Under the pieces are notes generated by a model that saw only the letters and a program-made list of their open reading frames with translations, made no database searches and was not told the origin of the DNA. A DNA stretch of 32,220 nt, taken from NCBI GenBank assembly GCA_017441005.1, contig JAFSAM010000072.1:1-32220 (forward strand), given 5' to 3'. The position numbers were made by a program, and so were the translations under genes. The DNA is from Clostridia bacterium (GTDB lineage Bacteria; Bacillota; Clostridia; Oscillospirales; CAG-272). Positions 22,615-31,018 of the stretch are shown here, piece by piece (the first letter of the stretch is position 1; each line of letters begins with the position of its first letter).

Positions 22615-24360
22615 ATGTTTTTCAAAAAATCTGAGAAAAAGGATTCCAAAAAGAAAACAAAGGAATCTAAAGAGCTGAAGATCATTGGCGGTTTTTGGCT
22701 GAAAAAAATGGCAGAGGGCGGAGCCGCAAGACTTCGTTCAAAGTCCGATGAGGTCAATAAACTGAACGTATTTCCCGTGCCCGACGGTGATACGGGCGAC
22801 AATATGAGAATGACCATCGAAAGCGGTATCGCGGCGGTTGAGAATATGGACTCCGATGATATTGCTGAAGTAATGAAGGTCATTTCGCACGGAATGCTCC
22901 TCGGCGCACGAGGAAACTCGGGCGTTATCCTGTCGCAGTTTTTTGCGGGCGTAGCCAAGGGACTTGAAAAGTCAGCGAAGGCTGACGTAAGAACCATGGG
23001 CGAGGCTTTGCAGAAGGGTGTTGAGCAGGCTTATGCATCTGTTATGAACCCTGCAGAGGGTACTATCCTTACCGTTGCAAGAGAGTCTGTCGACTATGCA
23101 GTAAGCAGAATTACCCCCAAAAGTACGATCAGAAGCCTTTTCGGCGACCTTGTAAAGGAAATGTATGCATCTCTTGAACGTACTCCCGAGGCTCTTGCCG
23201 TTTTGAAGGAGGCGGGCGTTGTAGACAGCGGCGGTGCAGGTCTTTTCTACATCATGGACGGCTTTAACAGGGTGCTTAACGGCGAGCAGGTGACACTTGA
23301 ATTGGGCGACGATAAGCCCAAGGCGAAGGCTCCTTTGTTTACATCGGATTTTAACGCTGACAGCGTAATGGAATACGGGTACTGCACAGAGCTTCTCGTT
23401 CAGCTGATGAATGCAAAAACTGACGTTAAGTCGTTTGATATCGAGCCTTTGAAAAAGTTTTTGGGCGAGATAGGTAACTCGGTAGTTTGCTTTAAGACCG
23501 ACAGCATCGTCAAGCTCCACGTACATACAATGACCCCCGAAAAGGTGCTTGAGCATTGCCGTACCTTTGGTGAATTTTTGACAATAAAGATCGAGAATAT
23601 GTCCTTGCAACATACCGAGCTTGAGGCAAAAGAGGACGAGTCTGACAATACTCCCATTATTGCTGAATCCGAGGTCAAGGAATCGCTTACACAGAAAAAG
23701 TACGGAATCGTTGCAGTAACAAACGGAAGCGGAATTGAAAGCCTTTACAAGGAGCTTGGAACAGATGAGGTAGTTCAGGGCGGTCAGACGCAGAACCCCT
23801 CTACAAACGATTTCCTTTCGGCATTTGAAAAGGTGTCAGCCGAGCACATTTTCGTGTTCCCCAATAACGGAAATATCATTATGGCAGCACAGCAGGCTGC
23901 CGAAATATACAAAAAGGCGATAGTCCACGTTATTCCCAGTAAGAATATCGGTACGGGATACGTTGCGGTATCTTCAGCCGATCTCAGCGGAGATGATCCC
24001 GAGAAGATCGAAAAAGAAATGATCGAGGCTATGAAGAGAGTAACGGCAGGCTATATTTCGCCCGCGATCAGGGATGCCGATATGAACGGTGTTCATATCA
24101 ACAACGGCGATACAATCGGTATTATCGAAAAGGAGATCGTCGTATCCGAGCCCGAAAGGCTTGAGGCGGCGAAGAAGCTTGTTGCAAAGCTTTTGGAAGA
24201 TGACGGCAAGTTTATGATCACTGCATTTACGGGTACAGATTCCGATACAGAGGAGTGCTCTGCTTTGGAGGAATACCTCAGAACCGCATATCCTTCTGCT
24301 GAAATATACTTTGTTGAAGGCGGTCAAGAGGTTTACCCCTATATTTTTGTTGCAGAATAA
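22615..24360 (+). CDS. fakA: Fatty acid kinase FakA (DAK2/DegV-like fusion, YloV family)
   Basis: A 581-residue protein. The N-terminal DhaL-like nucleotide domain (about 21-230) contains NVFPVPDGDTGDNM (metal-binding Asp 57, 59, 62) and GARGNSGVILSQ; a middle region (about 240-345) follows, and the C-terminal FakB-interacting domain (about 365-581) contains GGQTQNPSTNDF and FPNNGNIIMAAQQAA. It phosphorylates FakB-bound fatty acid with ATP. The length is near the usual 550, but the first 20 residues are an unusual Lys/Ser-rich, charged extension (FFKKSEKKDSKKKTKESKE) ahead of the normal N-terminus. The ATG at 22615 has AAGGA upstream. It pairs functionally with the FakB gene before it. Confidence 0.94.
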   Translation: MFFKKSEKKDSKKKTKESKELKIIGGFWLKKMAEGGAARLRSKSDEVNKLNVFPVPDGDTGDNMRMTIESGIAAVENMDSDDIAEVMKVISHGMLLGARGNSGVILSQFFAGVAKGLEKSAKADVRTMGEALQKGVEQAYASVMNPAEGTILTVARESVDYAVSRITPKSTIRSLFGDLVKEMYASLERTPEALAVLKEAGVVDSGGAGLFYIMDGFNRVLNGEQVTLELGDDKPKAKAPLFTSDFNADSVMEYGYCTELLVQLMNAKTDVKSFDIEPLKKFLGEIGNSVVCFKTDSIVKLHVHTMTPEKVLEHCRTFGEFLTIKIENMSLQHTELEAKEDESDNTPIIAESEVKESLTQKKYGIVAVTNGSGIESLYKELGTDEVVQGGQTQNPSTNDFLSAFEKVSAEHIFVFPNNGNIIMAAQQAAEIYKKAIVHVIPSKNIGTGYVAVSSADLSGDDPEKIEKEMIEAMKRVTAGYISPAIRDADMNGVHINNGDTIGIIEKEIVVSEPERLEAAKKLVAKLLEDDGKFMITAFTGTDSDTEECSALEEYLRTAYPSAEIYFVEGGQEVYPYIFVAE

Positions 24361-24384
24361 GAGCTTACAGGTGTGTAAAATACA

Positions 24385-24831
24385 ATGGAAGAAAGATTCA
24401 AATTATTTACGGTCTATATGACCAAAATAAGGCGTAGTATACAGAAGATAAAGACCGAAGAGATGGCTGAATATAATCTGAAGAGCCCTCATGTTTCTTG
24501 TTTGTATTATTTATATAAGTATGGCAAAATGACGGCAACGGAGCTTTGCGAGATATGCGATGAAGACAAGGCATCTATTTCGAGATCCATTGTTCAGCTT
24601 GAAAAAGAGGAATATGTTTTTTATCCCGACGGCAGTCAAAAGCGTTATCGCGCTCAAATGGCTCTTACCCCAAAGGGCGAAAAGATCGCAATAGATCTTG
24701 CGCGCAAGATAGACAGAGTTCTTGAACTGGTAGGAGACGGTGTTACCGAGGAATCGAGACAGAACTTTTACAAGAACCTTGCGCTTATAAGCGACAATCT
24801 CGAAGAGATTTGTAAACAATACGATAAATGA
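24385..24831 (+). CDS. MarR-family transcriptional regulator
   Basis: A 148-residue MarR-type winged-helix protein: dimerisation helix at the N-terminus, then MTATELCEICDEDKASISRSIVQLEKEEYV (helix-turn-helix, about 50-77, quoted only in part: ELCEICDEDKASIS) and a wing with Asp/Gly before RAQMALTPKG. It follows fakA by 24 bases and overlaps the HAD gene as ATGA, so it is co-transcribed with the fatty acid kinase genes. In Streptococcus and Lactococcus a MarR protein, FabT, senses acyl groups and represses lipid genes; by context this could be an analogous sensor acting at 21571-21596. That is inference. The ribosome binding site is weak (AGGTG, distant). Confidence 0.9.
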   Translation: MEERFKLFTVYMTKIRRSIQKIKTEEMAEYNLKSPHVSCLYYLYKYGKMTATELCEICDEDKASISRSIVQLEKEEYVFYPDGSQKRYRAQMALTPKGEKIAIDLARKIDRVLELVGDGVTEESRQNFYKNLALISDNLEEICKQYDK

Positions 24832-25577
24832 TCCGAAAAGTGATTGAAGAATTGAACGATACAAAAATAAAAGCGGTGTTGTTTGATCTCGATGGCACAC
24901 TGTTGCCCATGGACCTTGACGAGTTTTTTGAAAACTATTTTAAGCTCCTGGCGGCAAAGCTTTATCCTTACGGATATACCGACTCGGAGAAGCTTATCAA
25001 GGTGGTTGTCGGCGGTGTGTATGAGGCAATAAAAAATGACGGAACAAGATATAACGGCGAGGTCTTCTGGGACTTTTTTGACCGTAATCTTGCACAGGTC
25101 AAGCTTGATAATAAGGCGGAGATTCTGGATGAATTTTACCGCAACGAGTTTAATTCTCTGAAGAGCCTTTGCGGTTTTAATCCTAAGGCAAACCGGACTG
25201 TCAAGCTTTTGAAGCAAAAGGGGATTCGTACCGTTGTTGCTACAAAGCCTATATTTCCTCCGTCTGCGATCGAATCGCGTATGGAGTGGGCGGGACTTGA
25301 GCTGTCGGATTTCGAGTATTATACCGACTACGATAAGTGCAGATACTGTAAGCCCGATGTCGGATACTATAAGGAGATTGCCGACAGACTCGGTGTTTTA
25401 CCGTCGGAATGTCTTATGGTAGGCAATGACGTATCCGAGGATATGACGGCAATGGATATCGGTATGAGAGTCTTCCTCCTGACCGACTGCCTCATAAACA
25501 GCGAAAACAAAGATCTGTCCTCTTATAATAAGGGCGGCTTCGATGAGCTTGTAAAATTTATCGAACAGCATATATAA
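24828..25577 (+). CDS. HAD-family hydrolase (Cof/Gph-like phosphatase)
   Basis: A 249-residue HAD hydrolase: motif I FDLDGTLL with nucleophile D20 and D22, motif II VVATKP, the lysine in YCKPDVGYY and motif III MVGNDVSEDMTAMDIG. A helical cap (about 27-125, FFENYFKLLAAKLYPYG) follows motif I. Such proteins dephosphorylate small metabolites. The start overlaps the MarR stop as ATGA, so the two are translationally coupled and belong to the fak operon. A HAD phosphatase tied to a fatty acid kinase could act on acyl phosphate or a lipid phosphate, but nothing in the sequence proves this. A bidirectional terminator follows. Confidence 0.92.
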   Translation: MIRKVIEELNDTKIKAVLFDLDGTLLPMDLDEFFENYFKLLAAKLYPYGYTDSEKLIKVVVGGVYEAIKNDGTRYNGEVFWDFFDRNLAQVKLDNKAEILDEFYRNEFNSLKSLCGFNPKANRTVKLLKQKGIRTVVATKPIFPPSAIESRMEWAGLELSDFEYYTDYDKCRYCKPDVGYYKEIADRLGVLPSECLMVGNDVSEDMTAMDIGMRVFLLTDCLINSENKDLSSYNKGGFDELVKFIEQHI

Positions 25578-25581
25578 CCAC

Positions 25582-25609
25582 AAAAAACTGCCGATTTCGG
25601 CAGTTTTTT
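25582..25609. terminator. Bidirectional terminator between HAD and AraC genes
   Basis: A perfect 12-bp stem AAAAAACTGCCG/CGGCAGTTTTTT (25582-25593, 25598-25609) with loop ATTT serves both convergent transcripts. Confidence 0.92.
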
Positions 25610-25645
25610 TACTGTAATTTGTTTTGAACAAGAAATATGCATAGT

Positions 25646-26455
25646 TTAAAGCAAGGTTTTCATATACTGTCCCGGCGTCATAGCGTAGCATTTGCGAAAT
25701 GCTCGGATAATGCCGCCGCCCGAGCCGAGCCCCGTTTGCTGTGCGGTCTCTTCCTGGCTTATACCTTTTTTCAGCAGTACAACGGCTTTTTTTACCCTTA
25801 CCTTCATAACGTAGTCGGACAGCGTCAGACCGGTGTGTTTTTTTATGGCGGTCATAAGTGTGGTTCTTCCGATGTTCAGGATTTTTGCAAGATCGGCTGC
25901 AACGATTCTTTCTGCATAGTGTTTGTTTATATAGCTCACCGCGTCAAGCACTATCGGAGAAGAAAATGGCTCTGTCTTTTGTTTTGTAAAAGAGTCGTTT
26001 TCAAGAATATATGTCAAAAGAGCAAGAATTCGAAGCTTTTTTCTTATGACGTTATTATCGTCCATTATTTGATAGAGTTCGGTTTGATATCTTTCACAAT
26101 CGACACGCGAAAGGTTAATGATATTGCCGTTTTTACCGAAAGCGCGCGAGAGTGTGTGCCATTCCTCGATGGAGTTTTCTATAAAGTCAGGCTCAAAAAA
26201 CAGGTTCATACGCGCATAATGGCTGGGGGATGACATAAAGATCAAATGCGGTGTTCCCGGCGCGCAAAGGATGAGGCGCGGTTGATTTCCGTCTTGTTCC
26301 TTGTCGCGGAGCATGCTTTTCATGTGTCCCGAAAGAATAAGGCTGATTTCGTAGTAATCGTGGGAATGAAAATCTGCGGGGTCGGGGCAGTGTCCGTGCT
26401 TGAAGCTAACGTAGCATTGTTGGTTTGACGGGTGACCGTCGTTTGGGATATGCAT
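25646..26455 (-). CDS. AraC-family transcriptional regulator with cupin sensor domain
   Basis: A 269-residue regulator. The N-terminal cupin-like sensor (about 15-140) carries FHSHDYYEISLILSGH and CAPGTPHLI; the C-terminal AraC DNA-binding domain (about 170-269) has two helix-turn-helix units, with VAADLAKILNIGRTTLMTAIKK, quoted by its core ADLAKILNIGRTTL, and ending RAFRKCYAMTPGQYMK. Members usually sense a sugar or related small molecule and activate an adjacent catabolic operon. It is divergent from a TIM-barrel protein and a serine hydrolase, and three repeats between them (26498-26581) are its likely sites. ATG at 26455 with GGAGG 7 bases before. Confidence 0.93.
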   Translation of the reverse strand: MHIPNDGHPSNQQCYVSFKHGHCPDPADFHSHDYYEISLILSGHMKSMLRDKEQDGNQPRLILCAPGTPHLIFMSSPSHYARMNLFFEPDFIENSIEEWHTLSRAFGKNGNIINLSRVDCERYQTELYQIMDDNNVIRKKLRILALLTYILENDSFTKQKTEPFSSPIVLDAVSYINKHYAERIVAADLAKILNIGRTTLMTAIKKHTGLTLSDYVMKVRVKKAVVLLKKGISQEETAQQTGLGSGGGIIRAFRKCYAMTPGQYMKTLL

Positions 26456-26497
26456 AACAGCACCTCCATATTTTGATCAGCTTTATGATAACACTTT

Positions 26498-26581
26498 TTG
26501 AATGATTTGTCAATTATAGCGAGATTACTATAAAAAAACTGATCGTAATTGAACGATATGTCAGTCTTTTGAACGATTGTC
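26498..26581. promoter_or_regulatory. Three direct repeats TTGAAYGATDTGTC, probable AraC-type operator
   Basis: Copies at 26498-26511, 26549-26562 and 26569-26581 (the last one base shorter), all in the same orientation. The second and third are 20 bases apart (two helical turns) and abut the -35 region of the downstream gene; the first lies near the divergent araC start. This is the arrangement expected for an AraC-type activator with a distal site near its own gene. Confidence 0.65.
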
Positions 26582-26583
26582 TA

Positions 26584-26613
26584 TTGCGTAAACAGCTGTG
26601 TTTGATGTATAAT
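26584..26613 (+). promoter_or_regulatory. Activator-dependent promoter of TIM-barrel/serine hydrolase operon
   Basis: TATAAT (26608-26613) is consensus, while the -35 TTGCGT (26584-26589, 18-base spacer) is weak. The repeat ending at 26581 touches the -35, as in class II activation. Confidence 0.6.
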
Positions 26614-26644
26614 CAGAAAAAGTATAATTGTAAGGGGTATTATT

Positions 26645-27418
26645 ATGAAGTTTGGTTCTTGTTTGAGTATGAAGCAGTTTTGGACAATGTATCCGGTGTT
26701 TGCGGAATTTGCGGAAATACCGGCATGCGCTGTTGCCAACATGGAAACGGAAGAGTATAAAAGCTTGAAGAGGCTTGCAGACAGTGGCAGAGTTGATTTT
26801 TACAGTGTAAAAAATCTTATAAAAGAATACCGCTTGACGGGACGGGAAGTAAATTTCACTTTATTAAAGGAATATATTGAAAAGCTTTTTTACAGACTTG
26901 CAGAGCTGAAGACCAAGCTTATAGTATTTGGGTCGGGAAAGGTGAAGGACGTCGAAGAGGGCTTTTCGCGTGAAAAAGCATGGGAACAGCTTTTTGAGTT
27001 TGGTGCAATGATTGCCGATGAAGCGAAAAAATACGGACAGAAAATAGCAGTCGAGCCATTGGCATACAGCGAAACGAATATACTAAACACCGTTGAAGAA
27101 GGTGCATATTACGTAAAAAACGTAGACAGAGCCAATTTCAAATGTATGGTGGATTTTTATCATTTTGACTGCAACAAAGATAATTATGCCGACATCGAAA
27201 AGTATGCGAAAGATATCATTCACATCCACTTTGCAAGTCAATCCTTGCGAAAACTTCCTGTAACAACGGAAGATTGGCAGTATATTGAAAAATGGATGGG
27301 AATACTGAAAAAAATAGGTTATGACGGCGCAGTTGCATTTGAAGGCGGCATTGATACGTCGGAAAATCTGAATAACACTTTGATAAGATTAAGAAAAATT
27401 GCGGAAGGCGATATTTGA
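26645..27418 (+). CDS. Xylose-isomerase-like TIM-barrel protein (sugar phosphate isomerase/epimerase family)
   Basis: A 257-residue AP-endonuclease-2-type TIM barrel (PF01261). The probable metal ligands of this fold are present in order: AVEPLAYSETN (E137), MVDFYHF (D170, H173), HIHFASQ (H195) and AFEGGID (E233). The family includes sugar epimerases, inosose dehydratase and hydroxypyruvate isomerase, all cytoplasmic. ATG 26645 with AAGGGG 7 bases before. It is first in a two-gene operon under the divergent AraC regulator and ends two bases before the serine hydrolase start. The substrate is unknown; carbohydrate metabolism is likely from context. Confidence 0.9.
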   Translation: MKFGSCLSMKQFWTMYPVFAEFAEIPACAVANMETEEYKSLKRLADSGRVDFYSVKNLIKEYRLTGREVNFTLLKEYIEKLFYRLAELKTKLIVFGSGKVKDVEEGFSREKAWEQLFEFGAMIADEAKKYGQKIAVEPLAYSETNILNTVEEGAYYVKNVDRANFKCMVDFYHFDCNKDNYADIEKYAKDIIHIHFASQSLRKLPVTTEDWQYIEKWMGILKKIGYDGAVAFEGGIDTSENLNNTLIRLRKIAEGDI

Positions 27419-27419
27419 T

Positions 27420-28904
27420 ATGTTAAAAAATGTTATACCGGAAAAAGTCGGAATAAGAGCGAAAGAGGTTCATAAATTCCTGTACTCTTTTGAAAAAAGA
27501 AAACTGCATTTGCACAGTTTGATTTTGATGAAGGGTGAGGATATTTTCCTTGAAAGCTACTGGGCACCTTTTACCAAAGAGACTCCGCACAGAATGTACT
27601 CGGTAACAAAGAGCTTTGTTTCGGTCGCTGTCGGTTTAGCTGAAGAAGACGGTCTTTTGGATATTAACAGACCAATAATTGAATATTTTCCCGAAAAGAT
27701 CGAGGGGGAAGTATGCGAAGCTCTGAAAAAACAAACTGTACGCGATATGCTGACTATGACTACGGTAGGACCTTGTACATCTTGGTTCAAAGCGGGGGAC
27801 CCCGACAGAACACATCTGTATTTTAAAGACAGAGCACAGTGTCGCACTCCCGGAACGGTCTGGCAGTATGATAGCTCGGGAAGTCAGGTTATTTGCAATC
27901 TTGTGGAAAAGGTTACGGGAAAAAGCCTGTTTGATTATCTGAACGAGCGTATATTCGTTCACCTCGACGCATTTAAAAACGCGAAGATGCTCAAGACACC
28001 GAACGGAGTTACTTGGGGGGATTCGGCAATGATATGTACTCCTCGCGACCTTGCGATTTTCGCACGTTTTGTTATGAATTACGGAACGTATGACGGCAAA
28101 AGGCTGATGAACGAAGAGTATTTAAGAATGGCTACCTCTTGCGTTGTAAGCAACTTGCGTTCGGGACATAACAGTATGTTTGAACACGGATACGGATATC
28201 AGTTCTGGCGAACGGAAAATAACGGTTTTGCATTTGTCGGTATGGGAAATCAGCTTGCAATATGCTTGCCTGATAAAGACTTGATAATGGTGTGCACCGG
28301 AGATATGCAGGGAAATCAATTTGCAAGGGATTACATAGCGGCACAGCTTATGGATATTATATATGATAATATGTGTGATGCTGCAATTGCCGTAGACACG
28401 GACACCAATCAAGAGCCTCTTATCTGTTCATTTCCGCTTTTTTCCGCAAAGGGAATGGCTGATTCACCGTTCAGAAGCGAGCTTGACGGAATAACATATA
28501 AATGCATTGAAAATCCTTTAGGCTGGCAGGATTTCTGTTTTGAATTTGAAGACGGATCGGGCGGAAAGCTGATATATACCAAATCGGGCAGAAAAAAAGA
28601 ATTGCCGTTTTACGTGAATAAAAATAGATTCGGCATATTTCCTGAGGAAGGTTATTCCAAAGAGTATGGCGGAATGCGGACTACCGATGGGCATAAATAT
28701 AAGGATGCCGTTTCCTTTGCCTGGCTCGAGGAAAAAAGGATTCAAATATTTGTGCAGATAATCGATGATTATTTCGGAAATCTTGCTTTGTTTTTCGGTT
28801 TCAGGGATGACAAGGCAACCGTAACGGCAGTCAAGGCGGCAGAGAACTTTTTGTGGGATTATGCCGGAGAGGCGATCGCCGAAAAGGTAAATGGAGAAGG
28901 GTAG
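27420..28904 (+). CDS. Class C beta-lactamase-like serine hydrolase
   Basis: I use ATG 27420, one base after the preceding stop and 11 bases after AAGG; the frame extends upstream but would overlap that gene. 494 residues. The penicillin-binding-like domain (about 30-330) has SVTKS (nucleophile S61, K64) and YDSSG in the place of the usual YSN motif, with TPGTVWQYD before it and GYGYQFW and GMGNQ later. Residues about 335-494 form an extra C-terminal beta-rich domain that I cannot name. No signal peptide, so it is probably a cytoplasmic esterase, amidase or peptidase rather than a secreted beta-lactamase. It is coupled to the TIM-barrel gene and so likely acts on the same compound, for instance by releasing an acyl or glycosyl-linked group. 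Confidence 0.9.
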   Translation: MLKNVIPEKVGIRAKEVHKFLYSFEKRKLHLHSLILMKGEDIFLESYWAPFTKETPHRMYSVTKSFVSVAVGLAEEDGLLDINRPIIEYFPEKIEGEVCEALKKQTVRDMLTMTTVGPCTSWFKAGDPDRTHLYFKDRAQCRTPGTVWQYDSSGSQVICNLVEKVTGKSLFDYLNERIFVHLDAFKNAKMLKTPNGVTWGDSAMICTPRDLAIFARFVMNYGTYDGKRLMNEEYLRMATSCVVSNLRSGHNSMFEHGYGYQFWRTENNGFAFVGMGNQLAICLPDKDLIMVCTGDMQGNQFARDYIAAQLMDIIYDNMCDAAIAVDTDTNQEPLICSFPLFSAKGMADSPFRSELDGITYKCIENPLGWQDFCFEFEDGSGGKLIYTKSGRKKELPFYVNKNRFGIFPEEGYSKEYGGMRTTDGHKYKDAVSFAWLEEKRIQIFVQIIDDYFGNLALFFGFRDDKATVTAVKAAENFLWDYAGEAIAEKVNGEG

Positions 28905-28922
28905 AAAAACTTTTAAACAATA

Positions 28923-28951
28923 AAAAAGCTCCTCTTTTTGAGGAGCTTTTT
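28923..28951. terminator. Bidirectional terminator between serine hydrolase and yitT-like gene
   Basis: A perfect 12-bp stem AAAAAGCTCCTC/GAGGAGCTTTTT (28923-28934, 28940-28951) with a five-T loop. Confidence 0.92.
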
Positions 28952-28962
28952 GTGTTGTAGAG

Positions 28963-29835
28963 TTATAGTCCGATGCCCGAGTAGTCGCCGAAGCCTTCTC
29001 CAAAGACCTCCTTCGCCTCGCAAACGATGACGAACGCTCTTTCGGGATCGTGCTTTGATACAACTGACTTTATGACGGCGATCTTGTTCTTTTTTACCGT
29101 ACAGAGCAGTATCTTTTTGTCGTCGCCCGTCCAGCCGCCCTTGCCGTTGACAACTGTAACACCGAAGCCAAGATCAAGAAGGTCCTTCATGATGCCGTCG
29201 TTATGCTCGCTGATGATATATGCCATCTTACCGTTTGACGAGCCGTAGCATACGGCATCCATGGCGATGCTGGATATATACATTGCGATTATACCGTAGA
29301 GTGCGCTTTCAAGCATACGGAAGCTCAAAGCATAGATGCAAATAACAGTAACGTCGATTATAAGGCAAACCTTTCCGATCGAAAGAGAGTGGATCTTGTA
29401 TTTGATCAGCCTTGCCATAAGCTCCGTTCCGCCTGTCGTCGCAGATTTCAGCATCATGATTCCGAGGGATATTCCGAGAAGTATGCTGCCGAAAATGCAG
29501 GCAAGAAGTGGATCCATAGGCGGAAAAACGTAAAGATACGAAATACCGTCAATAAGCACCGAAGTAAGGAATATTGCGTAAAATGAGGCAAAAAGCAGCT
29601 TAAAGCCCTCTTTTTTGAAGCCGATTATCATAAGAGGCACGTTCATGACAAACACGGCAGTACCGATGGGGATCGCGGGGATGAAGTGGTCAAGCACCTG
29701 AGCGAGGCCCGTAAAGCCGCCCATTGCAAGATTGTTTGAATCAAAAAACATTGTGAACGAGATGGAATATAAAACACAGCCCAATGTAATTATCAAATAA
29801 TCCCAAAGTATTTTTCTGACTGTCTTGTTTGACAT
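28963..29835 (-). CDS. YitT family membrane protein
   Basis: A 290-residue protein with five to six membrane segments in residues 1-200 (YitT_membrane, with SFTMFFDSNNLAMGGFTGLAQ and TTGGTELMARLI) and a cytoplasmic C-terminal DUF2179 domain (about 205-285, with GVTVVNGKGGWTGDDKKILLC). Members are widespread in Firmicutes; their molecular role is not established, although transport has been suggested. ATG 29835 with GAGGTGA upstream. It follows alanine dehydrogenase by 43 bases with no terminator between, so it is probably last in that operon. Confidence 0.93.
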   Translation of the reverse strand: MSNKTVRKILWDYLIITLGCVLYSISFTMFFDSNNLAMGGFTGLAQVLDHFIPAIPIGTAVFVMNVPLMIIGFKKEGFKLLFASFYAIFLTSVLIDGISYLYVFPPMDPLLACIFGSILLGISLGIMMLKSATTGGTELMARLIKYKIHSLSIGKVCLIIDVTVICIYALSFRMLESALYGIIAMYISSIAMDAVCYGSSNGKMAYIISEHNDGIMKDLLDLGFGVTVVNGKGGWTGDDKKILLCTVKKNKIAVIKSVVSKHDPERAFVIVCEAKEVFGEGFGDYSGIGL

Positions 29836-29878
29836 AGAAGAGTCACCTCTTGTTTTGATTACAGAGCTTTATTTTTTG

Positions 29879-31000
29879 TCAAAAGCCTTTTACAAGCTCC
29901 TCGACGTCGGTAAGCTGTCTGTTCTGCTTTAATGCTGTTTCTTCAAGTGTAAGCATACCGTTGTATGCGGTAAGTCCGCGTCTGAGATGAGCATCCTCTT
30001 TGAGAGCCGCCTTGACGCCCTTGTTTGCGATCTTGAGCAAATAGGGAAGAGTTGCGGTGGAAAGAAGAATGGATGCGGTCCTTGCAAAAGCGGAGGGGAT
30101 GTTGTCTACGCAGTAGTGCTTGATTCCCTCCTCGAAGTAAACGGGATCGTCGTGGGTAGTGCTTCTGCAGGTTTCCACAGCACCCTCGTCGTCACACGCA
30201 ACGTCGACGATCATAGCACCCTTTTTCATCATTTTGAGGTCTTCTCTGTAGATGAGGTGGTCTTTTCTGTGCTTGGGCCACATAATGCAGTTGATAATAA
30301 CGTCGCTGTCCTTGAGGCACTTAACGAGGTTTTCTCTGTTGGATATCATAAACGAAACGTTGGCGGGAAGCTTTGCCTTAGCCGCTTCCATAGCCGCCAT
30401 ATTAACGTCGAGTATTCTTACGGTGTTGCCGAAGCCGGCAGCCAATTCAGCCGCACCGAGTCCGGAGTTGCCGGCACCGATAATCGAAACTACGGGAGCA
30501 TCGATTCCGCATACGTTTGCAAGGAGAAGACCGTTGCCTTGATTTGTAGACTGCATGTGATGGAGAGCCGCCAAGAAGCCGCCCTTACCCGCAAGTATGC
30601 TCATAGGCTTGAGAAGGGGGAAGCCGCCGTTGTTGTCTGTAATATCTTCGTAGGCAATGGCGGTAACCTTGCTTGCAAGAATAGCGTCTGTCTCCTCGGG
30701 ATGTGCATTTGAGTGGATGTATGTGAAGATGATCTTGTCATCCTTCATATACTTGTATTCTTCGGGGAAAAACTCCTTGACCTTGTAGAAGATATCTGCC
30801 TTTGTGTAGACCTCGTCTGCTGTCTGACAGATCTCAGCACCTGCTGCAACGTATTCTTCATCTGTAAAGCCGCTGCCGGCACCTGCGCCCGTTTGCAAAA
30901 GAACGCGGTGACCTCTTGAGGTGATCTCTTTTACAGATGCGGGAACTGCCGCAACACGGAATTCATTGGGTTTGATCTCTTTAAGTACGCCGATAATCAT
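29879..31000 (-). CDS. ald: Alanine dehydrogenase
   Basis: A 373-residue member of the alanine dehydrogenase/transhydrogenase family, catalysing NAD-dependent interconversion of L-alanine with pyruvate and ammonia. Seen: NEFRVAAVP (R15), YKVKEF (Lys about 73), TYIHSNAHPEE (active-site His), the NAD-binding loop GAGNSGLGAAELAAGFG and VDVACDDEGAVETCRSTTHDDPVY with the catalytic Asp. The length fits. It diverges from the canonical Bacillus enzyme around residues 130-165 (FPLLKPMSILAGKGGFLAAL), so a related specificity is possible. ATG 31000 with GGAG upstream, 18 bases after the amidohydrolase stop; co-transcribed. Confidence 0.9.
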   Translation of the reverse strand: MIIGVLKEIKPNEFRVAAVPASVKEITSRGHRVLLQTGAGAGSGFTDEEYVAAGAEICQTADEVYTKADIFYKVKEFFPEEYKYMKDDKIIFTYIHSNAHPEETDAILASKVTAIAYEDITDNNGGFPLLKPMSILAGKGGFLAALHHMQSTNQGNGLLLANVCGIDAPVVSIIGAGNSGLGAAELAAGFGNTVRILDVNMAAMEAAKAKLPANVSFMISNRENLVKCLKDSDVIINCIMWPKHRKDHLIYREDLKMMKKGAMIVDVACDDEGAVETCRSTTHDDPVYFEEGIKHYCVDNIPSAFARTASILLSTATLPYLLKIANKGVKAALKEDAHLRRGLTAYNGMLTLEETALKQNRQLTDVEELVKGF

Positions 31001-31018
31001 AATCTATTCTCCATTTTC

